From positions 1-8,247 of the forward strand of contig PGTJ01000097.1 in NCBI GenBank assembly GCA_002794515.1: a stretch of 8,247 nucleotides of DNA. The letters are read 5' to 3'. Numbering within the stretch: position 1 is the stretch's first letter; each line of letters begins with the position of its first letter. Positions 1-5,523 of the stretch are shown in pieces. The position numbers and the translations under genes were made by a program. Under the pieces are notes generated by a model that searched no databases, had not been told where the DNA came from, and saw only the letters and a program-made list of their open reading frames with translations. The DNA is from Phototrophicales bacterium. Its GTDB lineage: Bacteria; Chloroflexota; Anaerolineae; Aggregatilineales; Phototrophicaceae.

Positions 1-852
1 AAACAAAATAGCGCCGAAGCCTTCCGTCAATTGGGCAACGCCCGCGAAGCCGAAGGCAACCCCGACCTCGCGTTGAGTGTATATGACCTTGCCCTTCAAA
101 CAGGCGGTACAGGGGGTATCGTGGCAGATATTTATCTGTCACGGGCGCAATTGTATATCAATCAGGGGCGGTTTAACTCGGCATTAGCCGATTTATCTCG
201 CTCGCTCGAATTGCGTGATGACATCACCGTGCGTGTTGAACGAATGCGCATGGCTTATGCCGCAGGTGATTATGAGACAGTCGAACAAGATGCAACGATA
301 CTGCTGGGGTCTGGTGCTGTGAGCGACAGCGAGGTGAATTTGTATCTGGCGCGGATATTGATAGACCGTGCCAGTATCGATGATAGAGACACCTATAGCA
401 CCGCCTTAGGCTTGCTCAATCGGGTGGGGGCTGGATTGCCCACCGACCTCATCCCCGTAGCCGATGAATATCGGGCGCGGGCGCATTTGGCGCTCGGCAA
501 TTTGAACGATGCGCTCACGGCGGTGAATCGTGCCTTGAATGTCTTACAAACTGGGAGCAGGCGTTATTTGCGCGGTCTGATTTATGATGCCCGTGGCGAG
601 ACAAACGCCGCTATCCAAGACTATTACTGGCTGGTGACATGGAATGAGGTGTTCGATTATCCCTTTATAGATGATGTGCTACGGCGCATCCAAGTCATTC
701 AAGATGCTCGCGCACAAGCCACCGCCACCGCCCAAACTGCCACACAAACCGTCTTGGATGCCACCGCGACCATCAGCGCCAATCGTACCGCCACCGCCGA
801 ATTTCATGCCACAGCAACAGCCAACGCGGTTACACCAACACCCGCACCATAA
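1..852 (+). CDS. TPR-repeat protein, 5' partial, with Ala/Thr-rich C-terminal tail
   Basis: The reading frame is open from base 1, so the start lies outside the window. The first codons (KQNSAEAFRQLGNAREAEGN) already form the first helix of a TPR unit, so the in-frame TTG at 31 is not the start. The visible 283 residues contain about five or six degenerate TPR units of 34-37 residues. Examples are the unit with 'LYINQGRFNSALADLSRSLE' and the one with 'AHLALGNLNDALTAVNRALN'. The last ~48 residues (from about residue 236) are low-complexity Ala/Thr, ending in TPTPAP. TPR arrays are protein-interaction scaffolds. In Chloroflexota such Thr/Ala/Pro tails often occur in envelope or secreted proteins, but the N-terminus that would show a signal peptide is missing. 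Partner and pathway are unknown. The gene ends in TAA and is followed 14 nt later by a hairpin, so it is probably transcribed separately from fbaB. Confidence 0.85.
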   Translation, partial: KQNSAEAFRQLGNAREAEGNPDLALSVYDLALQTGGTGGIVADIYLSRAQLYINQGRFNSALADLSRSLELRDDITVRVERMRMAYAAGDYETVEQDATILLGSGAVSDSEVNLYLARILIDRASIDDRDTYSTALGLLNRVGAGLPTDLIPVADEYRARAHLALGNLNDALTAVNRALNVLQTGSRRYLRGLIYDARGETNAAIQDYYWLVTWNEVFDYPFIDDVLRRIQVIQDARAQATATAQTATQTVLDATATISANRTATAEFHATATANAVTPTPAP

Positions 853-866
853 TCGATAAAATTGCC

Positions 867-902
867 TGTTGGGGATGGATTTTGATACCTCCATCCCCAA
901 CA
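867..902 (+). terminator. Hairpin after the TPR gene, terminator-like, no U-tract
   Basis: A perfect 13-bp inverted repeat (867-879 with 890-902, core TTGGGGATGGA / TCCATCCCCAA) surrounds a 10-nt loop. It begins 14 nt after the TPR stop codon and ends about 40 nt before the fbaB promoter. No T-run follows the stem, so it is not a classical intrinsic terminator. It could terminate by another mechanism or protect the mRNA 3' end. Because the stem is symmetric it could also act on the other strand. Confidence 0.6.
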
Positions 903-941
903 ATATGCTATATTGCCTATCTAATTGGTGTGAATTCTCAT

Positions 942-970
942 TTGCCCCTCATATCGCTATCAGGTAAAAT
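942..970 (+). promoter_or_regulatory. Predicted sigma70-type promoter for fbaB
   Basis: TTGCCC at 942-947 (4 of 6 matches to the -35 consensus) lies 17 nt before TAAAAT at 965-970 (5 of 6 matches to -10). Transcription would start near 977 and give a leader of about 25 nt. The ribosome binding site AAAGGA at 989-994 stands 8 nt before the ATG at 1003. The preceding hairpin separates this unit from the TPR gene. Confidence 0.55.
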
Positions 971-1002
971 AGGGGCGTTACTCAGTTGAAAGGACAGCAG
1001 AC

Positions 1003-2133
1003 ATGCTCAAAGAACGTACAAAAGTGAAAGCCAAGAGCAAATTCCCCAAACCAAAAGTGACCTACACGATTGATAAAATCGAAGAAGAACTGGGAGATAA
1101 AGCCGATTATCTGCTTAATCATAAAAGCACCACCATCCCCAAAGAGACCCTCTATTTGCCATCGCCCCATTTTGTGGATAATGTGTATACCCAAACAGAC
1201 CGCAATCCTCAAGTCTTACGCAGTTTGGCGCAAATGTTTGGTCATGGACGGTTGGCGAACACGGGTTATTTGTCGATTTTGCCGGTTGATCAAGGCATCG
1301 AACACTCGGCAGGTGCATCTTTCGCGCCTAATCCCGAATATTTCGACCCCGCCAAAATTGTCGAACTTGCCATTGAAGGCGGTTGTAATGCCGTAGCATC
1401 TACATTCGGTGTGTTGGGCGCAGTCGCCCGCAAATATGCCCACAAAATTCCCTTCATGGTCAAAATCAATCACAACGAATTGCTGACCTATCCCAACAAA
1501 TTCGACCAAGTGATGTTCGGGACGATTAAAGAAGCGTGGAATATGGGCGCGGTGGCAGTGGGCGCAACGGTCTATTTCGGTAGCCAAGAAAGCACCCGCC
1601 AGTTGGTCGAAGTGGCAGAAGCCTTTGCCTATGCTCATGAATTGGGCATGGCAACCGTGTTGTGGTGCTATATGCGGAATCCCGATTTTAAAATTAACGG
1701 GGTGAACCACGAAACATCATCCGACCTAACCAGCCAAGCCAATCATCTGGGCGCGACCATCCAAGCCGACATCCTCAAACAAAAATTGCCGACCAGCAAT
1801 GGCGGATTTAAGGCACTGAACACGGGCAGTTCATCGTATGGTAAATTGGATGAACGCATCTATACCCAACTCACCAGCGACCATCCCATTGACCTGACGC
1901 GCTATCAGGTGGCGAATGGGTATATGGGACGCATCGGTCTGATTAGCTCTGGTGGCGCAAGTGGGGCAAATGATTTTGCCGAAGCCATTCAAACGGCGGT
2001 CATCAACAAACGCGCAGGTGGTACAGGTCTGATCTCTGGGCGCAAAGCCTTCCAACGCCCAATGGCAGATGGTGTTAAATTGTTAAATGCCATCCAAGAT
2101 GTGTATCTGTGCGATGATGTGACCATCGCCTAA
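1003..2133 (+). CDS. fbaB: Class I fructose-bisphosphate aldolase (FbaB/DhnA type)
   Basis: This enzyme reversibly cleaves fructose 1,6-bisphosphate to dihydroxyacetone phosphate and glyceraldehyde 3-phosphate, in cytosolic glycolysis and gluconeogenesis. The 376-residue product matches from memory the E. coli FbaB type over nearly its full length. Shared blocks are GYLSILPVDQG (88-98), EHSAGASFAPNP (100-111), NMGAVAVGATVYFGS (180-194), AHELGMATVLW (211-221), and the C-terminal 'AVINKRAGG' and 'MADGVKL'. Lys259 in ADILKQK is the likely Schiff-base lysine by homology. 'SSGGASG' (315-321) is the likely phosphate-binding segment. The protein is about 25 residues longer than E. coli FbaB, mostly because of a Lys-rich N-terminal stretch (residues 1-20). 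The start is supported by an AAAGGA ribosome binding site 8 nt upstream. It is a single-gene unit between its own promoter and a downstream hairpin. The family also contains DhnA-like aldolases of other pathways, but the close FbaB match makes the glycolytic role most likely. Confidence 0.95.
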   Translation: MLKERTKVKAKSKFPKPKVTYTIDKIEEELGDKADYLLNHKSTTIPKETLYLPSPHFVDNVYTQTDRNPQVLRSLAQMFGHGRLANTGYLSILPVDQGIEHSAGASFAPNPEYFDPAKIVELAIEGGCNAVASTFGVLGAVARKYAHKIPFMVKINHNELLTYPNKFDQVMFGTIKEAWNMGAVAVGATVYFGSQESTRQLVEVAEAFAYAHELGMATVLWCYMRNPDFKINGVNHETSSDLTSQANHLGATIQADILKQKLPTSNGGFKALNTGSSSYGKLDERIYTQLTSDHPIDLTRYQVANGYMGRIGLISSGGASGANDFAEAIQTAVINKRAGGTGLISGRKAFQRPMADGVKLLNAIQDVYLCDDVTIA

Positions 2134-2146
2134 AAATGCCTGTTTT

Positions 2147-2171
2147 CGCTGAGGGGTCACGCCCCTCAGCG
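2147..2171 (+). terminator. Hairpin after fbaB, probable terminator, no U-tract
   Basis: A perfect 10-bp GC-rich stem (CGCTGAGGGG at 2147-2156 with CCCCTCAGCG at 2162-2171) closes a 5-nt loop. It starts 13 nt after the fbaB TAA. The bases that follow (TGTGGATTC) have no T-run. Position and stability suggest it ends the fbaB transcript. It also argues against translating the ORF whose first ATG is at 2136, since that would read through this structure. Confidence 0.65.
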
Positions 2172-2369
2172 TGTGGATTCAAAGTGCGAAAATCGACCCT
2201 GAATGTTCTTCTCAGCAAAATTAGGGCTTATGAAACGCACAGCACCATCGGCTTTGTGCTGATGATGAAAATAATTGACGTATTTCGCCCGATGAAAGCG
2301 GGCATCTCTCCCTTATCATTGGGTTTTGAGCCTTTCACAAGGCTTGATAATCATAACGAAAGTCGGCTC
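2172..2369 (+). other. Non-coding, hairpin-rich gap upstream of a methyltransferase gene
   Basis: No gene is supported in this stretch. The downstream methyltransferase frame stays open back to 2136, but that extension (residues such as 'GSRPSACGFKVRKSTLNV') resembles no methyltransferase N-terminus. Several small inverted repeats are visible: CAGCAC/GTGCTG (2240-2245 with 2256-2261), GCCCG/CGGGC (2287-2291 with 2299-2303) and AGCCTT/AAGGCT (2329-2334 with 2339-2344). The last is enclosed by TTATCA/TGATAA (2313-2318 with 2345-2350). A -35-like TTGACG occurs at 2275-2280 without a well-spaced -10. It may be a structured leader; I cannot assign it to a known riboswitch. Confidence 0.4.
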
Positions 2370-3125
2370 ATGGACGAAAACGCAAATCCCCGCGCACATT
2401 ATACCCGCGAATATTTTGAAAAATGGAATTATTCTGATAGAGGCTTGGGGCGATTTAGCATGTATTGGTTCGCACGGCGCTACTATGCCAGCCTTGTGCG
2501 CCGATTCGCCCCGCGGGATGGTGGCAAATTGCTCGAACTCGGTTGTGGGCTTGGGCATCTGCTCGGATTATTGCAAGACGATTACGCCTGTATCGGCATA
2601 GACCTAATCGACTATAGCATCGAACAAACCAAAATCAACGCGCCCAAAGCCGAAGCATATCAGATGGATGTATCAGATATTGGTCAATTCGAGGCGGGCA
2701 GTTTTAGCGCAGTGGTAGCATTGCATTTGGTCGAACATCTGCCAAACCCACAAGCGACGATCGGCGATGTATACCGCTTGCTCAAACCCAATGGCTTATT
2801 TTTGTTCGCCACCCCGCACCCCGAATACAGCTTTCGGCGATACAAAGACCGCGATAATGATGCTATCGGCAAGGACAAGACGCATATCAATTGTCATGTC
2901 CCGTCTGTATGGAAGGCATGGTGCGAAGAGGCGGGATTCATCGTCAAACGACAATTCGGCGATGGCTTATGGGATGTGCCATATTTGCCCATCATCCCCA
3001 AAGCCATGCAATTCGCCCTATTCGGGTTGCCCGCCTTCGCCCAAGTGGTCACACGCACCACATGGACACCGCTATCATTGGGTGTGAATCAGATTAATAT
3101 CGCCATCAAGCCGAACAGCGCATAA
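2370..3125 (+). CDS. Class I SAM-dependent methyltransferase
   Basis: The 251-residue product has the Rossmann methyltransferase signatures in order. Motif I is LLELGCGLGHLL (54-65). The acidic residue that binds the SAM ribose is Asp78 in GIDLIDYS. The 'VVALHLVEHLPNP' strand (115-127) is the Methyltransf_11/23 hallmark, and 'LLKPNGLFLFATP' (137-149) is the post-motif strand. The N-terminal 'YTREYFEKW' (11-19) resembles methyltransferases of polysaccharide or small-molecule pathways. The substrate cannot be told from sequence. I chose the ATG at 2370 because it gives a normal family length and N-terminus. Longer in-frame starts (2136, 2262) would add unrelated sequence encoded across hairpins. 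The ribosome binding site is weak. Its TAA ends 1 nt from the stop codon of the opposing KAP gene, so the two transcripts probably overlap. It shares fold and N-terminal pattern with the gene at 5524. Confidence 0.85.
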   Translation: MDENANPRAHYTREYFEKWNYSDRGLGRFSMYWFARRYYASLVRRFAPRDGGKLLELGCGLGHLLGLLQDDYACIGIDLIDYSIEQTKINAPKAEAYQMDVSDIGQFEAGSFSAVVALHLVEHLPNPQATIGDVYRLLKPNGLFLFATPHPEYSFRRYKDRDNDAIGKDKTHINCHVPSVWKAWCEEAGFIVKRQFGDGLWDVPYLPIIPKAMQFALFGLPAFAQVVTRTTWTPLSLGVNQINIAIKPNSA

Positions 3126-3126
3126 C

Positions 3127-5277
3127 TCATACCAATTGCTTGCTCACCGTATCGATGAAGACGCGCACAATCGCCACATCTGCGCCTGTGAATTGATTTT
3201 TGGCTTGCATTGTCTTCACACGGTCTAACAATTCATTGAGCGGGATATAATGCTCGATGTCATCGCTGATAATCACCTCACCATTGGGCAAGGTGGTCAT
3301 GAATTGGCGGATGAAATATGCCATATGTTTGGGCGTAGATAAGGTGTTATTCAACCATGTCGAAGCCGCATCGGGCGCGATTTTCAGCCACATATACACC
3401 ACATCTAAAAAGTCGCGGGTGTAAATAAAATCGGGTGCGCCGACTACGGCATCGATCTTCGCCAAAACCAGATGATGCAGGCGGGGCATATCATTGACAT
3501 GAATCAATTTATCTTGTTCATCGACAAAGCCGATATAGCCATAATTGCCATTTAATTGACCAATGGCGAAGATGAGCGAAATCGGCACCAGTTTGGCTTC
3601 GCCATTTCGCAAGCCCGTCTCTAAGATATTGGCATGGCTATTGGGGTCGGTACGGCGCAACAACCGTAATAACAATTGCACCAATTCGGCGCGGTTGCTA
3701 TCGTAACGGCGATAGGGGACGGGTGGCTCTAGGTTGATGAGCGAATCGCCAATATTCAAAAATGCCTCTATCATCGGGCGCAGATTCGGCAATGGCACAT
3801 TATTCACATTATCGCGCAATTTGCGGATGAGTGCGCCCACTCGTGGCGGATTTTGCTGGGCGAATGCCACCACCATCTCGCCCATGCGCTTTTTGTCTTC
3901 ACCCGAATCGAGGATGATATTCAATTCGATTTGCGACAAGGTGTTATTCAAAATGGAGAAGCGGAAATATTGATCAAACGATTCTGGCGAACAAATGCGC
4001 TTTTGTTCGCGCCAGATGCGCTCAGTAGATGCCGTGTAATTATTGACAAATTTAGGGAATAACCCGACCAACATCCGCCGTAATAATTCGGCTTCTTCTG
4101 GAAATTGATTGACCAGCAATTCTAAAAAGTGCTGATGTGCGGGCAATGCAACCGTCCCCGTCAGGAGCAGTTTATTGCGCCGTATCACCTCGTAGGCTTC
4201 GGGCATGAACACCCGCAATGCCTCGATAGCCACAAAATCGGGCGGATACACCACCTCTTTCACGGCGGGGAAGGTGACGCTCAGGGTATTGATGAGGCGC
4301 AAAACATCGCGGGGTGTCTTGATAAATTCATGCACATCGCCCAAATAATTCACTTTGCCAAAGAGCGATACATCGAACAAATCGCGTTCGGGTGTTTCGC
4401 CAATGAGCGCATCAATCTGTTCAGACATGACGCGCAACAATTCGGCGTGGTCAGTCAGGGGCAATTCAAAACCGACTTCGACAATTTTTTCGAGATAATC
4501 TCGCGCATCATAACCAATGGCTTTCGTCAGCGAACTGACGACAATATCACGGTCGAATGCCAACAAATAAATCATATTCGGAAAATCGGCAATGGCTTTG
4601 ATCGCCGTGAACAATTGGCGAATCTCTTCACCCATCAAGCGGTCAATATCATCAATAACCACTAAAATGCGTTGTTTTTGTTTGCGGAGGCGGTCGGCGA
4701 CCTGTTTTTTGATGGCGATGACATCATCATCCATCAACGGCAGATTACCCATAATCCGCCCCGACATCCGCACGGTGCGGATTGGTGTTTTCGATACCAT
4801 CCGCCCCAATTCGCGCATGACATCTAACCCCGCATACAAGCGTTGCTCGAGTTTGTTACGGAGCGAAATTTGCACCTGCTCAAAAAATACGCGAATCAGA
4901 TTTTCATGACCAGAAAACCACCATGGGTTGAAGCGCACCACAATCGGACGCTTTTCAATATCCAATTTTTCGAGGTGATGTAAAGTGAATTCGATGAGCG
5001 TGGTTTTGCCCGCGCCCCATGGACCATAAATCGCCATGACCAAGCCTTCTGGGGGCATCATCGTCTCGATGCTCTTGGCGAGGGTCATGGCAAAGCTATC
5101 ATAATTCAACAAGTCGCGTGCGGGGTCGGTGAGCGGTTTATCGGCTTGTAAACTGCGCGATTCTGGATGTACAGATGACTCTTCGGCATTCTGGCTCTGC
5201 TCTGCTTGTGCTTTGGATAATTCTTCTAGCATATTTAATACCTCAAATTCATCTGTGGGGTGTTCGGAGTCGGACAT
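3127..5277 (-). CDS. KAP-family P-loop NTPase
   Basis: The 716-residue product is a KAP NTPase. Walker A is GPWGAGKT (85-92). The family-typical 'RFNPWWFSG' follows at 115-123. Walker B is VVIDDIDR (206-213), followed by 'IYLLAFDRDIV', and the TPRD...RLINTL segment (321-331) matches the KAP sensor/helical region. Many KAP proteins carry membrane helices inserted between Walker A and B. Here that stretch is charged and helical, so this looks like a soluble or peripheral member. The acidic N-terminus (1-45) and the ~380 residues after the NTPase core match no domain I recognise. KAP proteins are linked to phage exclusion, restriction-associated systems and membrane-associated signalling; the role here is unknown. 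Start at 5277: AGGAGG lies 8 nt before this ATG, whereas the in-frame GTG at 5286 begins within that AGGAGG. The gene lies 34 nt after selC on the same strand with no promoter or terminator visible between, so co-transcription is likely. Confidence 0.85.
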   Translation of the reverse strand: MSDSEHPTDEFEVLNMLEELSKAQAEQSQNAEESSVHPESRSLQADKPLTDPARDLLNYDSFAMTLAKSIETMMPPEGLVMAIYGPWGAGKTTLIEFTLHHLEKLDIEKRPIVVRFNPWWFSGHENLIRVFFEQVQISLRNKLEQRLYAGLDVMRELGRMVSKTPIRTVRMSGRIMGNLPLMDDDVIAIKKQVADRLRKQKQRILVVIDDIDRLMGEEIRQLFTAIKAIADFPNMIYLLAFDRDIVVSSLTKAIGYDARDYLEKIVEVGFELPLTDHAELLRVMSEQIDALIGETPERDLFDVSLFGKVNYLGDVHEFIKTPRDVLRLINTLSVTFPAVKEVVYPPDFVAIEALRVFMPEAYEVIRRNKLLLTGTVALPAHQHFLELLVNQFPEEAELLRRMLVGLFPKFVNNYTASTERIWREQKRICSPESFDQYFRFSILNNTLSQIELNIILDSGEDKKRMGEMVVAFAQQNPPRVGALIRKLRDNVNNVPLPNLRPMIEAFLNIGDSLINLEPPVPYRRYDSNRAELVQLLLRLLRRTDPNSHANILETGLRNGEAKLVPISLIFAIGQLNGNYGYIGFVDEQDKLIHVNDMPRLHHLVLAKIDAVVGAPDFIYTRDFLDVVYMWLKIAPDAASTWLNNTLSTPKHMAYFIRQFMTTLPNGEVIISDDIEHYIPLNELLDRVKTMQAKNQFTGADVAIVRVFIDTVSKQLV

Positions 5278-5285
5278 ACAACACA

Positions 5286-5291
5286 CCTCCT
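5286..5291 (-). promoter_or_regulatory. Ribosome binding site that fixes the KAP start
   Basis: On the minus strand AGGAGG occupies 5291 to 5286, followed by an 8-nt spacer and the ATG at 5277. This is the strongest Shine-Dalgarno sequence in the window. It shows that the upstream GTG codon, which starts at the last G of the motif, is not the start. Confidence 0.8.
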
Positions 5292-5311
5292 AAAAATTGT
5301 ATTTTGGGTGA

Positions 5312-5406
5312 CGGGAGCGGATGGGAGTCGAACCCACCGTAGCCTGCATGAACAACCTACCATCAATTTTGAAGACTGTGGCATCCACCGGGATACAACC
5401 GCTCCC
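5312..5406 (-). tRNA. selC: tRNA-Sec (anticodon UCA)
   Basis: The 95-nt RNA folds as bacterial tRNA-Sec, which inserts selenocysteine at UGA codons after SerRS charging and SelA conversion. The acceptor stem is 8 bp, GGGAGCGG with CCGCTCCC. The D arm has a 6-bp stem (GTATCC with GGATGC, one G-U) and a 4-nt CGGT loop, as in E. coli selC. The anticodon loop CTTCAAA carries UCA. The long variable arm pairs GTAG...CTAC with an inner extension. The T arm is GTGGG-TTCGACT-CCCAT. An 8-bp acceptor plus 5-bp T stem distinguishes it from tRNA-Ser and tRNA-Leu. The base after the acceptor is G (discriminator), and CCA is not encoded (GTCACC follows). The anticodon stem is weak: four pairs, one of them G-U, with an A-A opposition at its base. 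Its presence implies selenoprotein synthesis in this organism. Confidence 0.93.
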
Positions 5407-5413
5407 ATACACT

Positions 5414-5422
5414 GTTATAGCA
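5414..5422 (-). promoter_or_regulatory. Predicted extended -10 promoter for selC (and KAP)
   Basis: On the minus strand TGCTATAAC reads from 5422 to 5414. It is an extended -10 element (TGn followed by TATAAC, 5 of 6 matches). A good -35 hexamer at normal spacing is not visible, which is usual for extended -10 promoters. The expected start, 6-8 nt downstream, falls near 5406-5408, at the first base of the mature tRNA. Confidence 0.5.
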
Positions 5423-5454
5423 CAAATTAGGATGCTTCACCACCAAACTATCCG

Positions 5455-5484
5455 TTGAATGGTCTTTTATTTATGCCGTATAAT
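5455..5484 (+). promoter_or_regulatory. Predicted sigma70-type promoter for the methyltransferase-sortase cluster
   Basis: TTGAAT at 5455-5460 (4 of 6) and a perfect TATAAT at 5479-5484 are 18 nt apart. Transcription would start near 5491, about 33 nt before the ATG at 5524. It points away from selC, so the 117-nt gap 5407-5523 is a divergent promoter region. The ribosome binding site AGAGGA (5515-5520) is only 3 nt from the ATG, which is unusually close. Confidence 0.6.
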
Positions 5485-5523
5485 CAACATCGAAGATCAA
5501 TCTATATTGGATAAAGAGGACGA

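Noticed and set aside
679..903. Small minus-strand frame opposite the TPR gene tail
   Set aside because: Its Gly/Cys-rich composition is the complement of the Ala/Thr repeat coding sequence, and it starts inside the hairpin.
2136..2369. N-terminal extension of the first methyltransferase starting at 2136 (or 2262)
   Set aside because: It would be translated across the fbaB terminator hairpin, resembles no methyltransferase N-terminus and has no ribosome binding site. The ATG at 2370 gives a normal product.
3100..3129. KAP stop codon TGA as a selenocysteine codon, given the adjacent selC
   Set aside because: Read-through adds only six codons before another TGA, and those bases are the reverse strand of the methyltransferase gene. 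No SECIS-like structure is apparent.
4129..4665. 178-residue plus-strand open frame inside the KAP gene
   Set aside because: It is antisense to a clearly recognised NTPase, covering its Walker B region, and has no family features. The 164-residue minus-strand frame at 1216-1710 inside fbaB is rejected for the same reason.
5278..5286. GTG start at 5286 for the KAP gene, adding three residues
   Set aside because: The codon begins at the last G of the AGGAGG ribosome binding site, which is ideally spaced for the ATG at 5277.
3126..5340. Attachment-site repeats of the selC 3' end
   Set aside because: I looked for a second copy of the tRNA 3' end, especially near the far end of the KAP gene, and saw none in the window.
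5312..5406. Reading the tRNA as tRNA-Leu(CAA) by shifting the anticodon loop one base
   Set aside because: That shift leaves C-T and T-T oppositions next to the loop. The 8-bp acceptor, 6-bp D stem and CGGT D loop also fit tRNA-Sec and not tRNA-Leu.
5496..5512. Imperfect palindrome ATCAAT-CTAT-ATTGGAT as a Crp/Fnr operator
   Set aside because: Half-sites are short, AT-rich and imperfect, and match no site I can assign to this regulator. Chance is a sufficient explanation.
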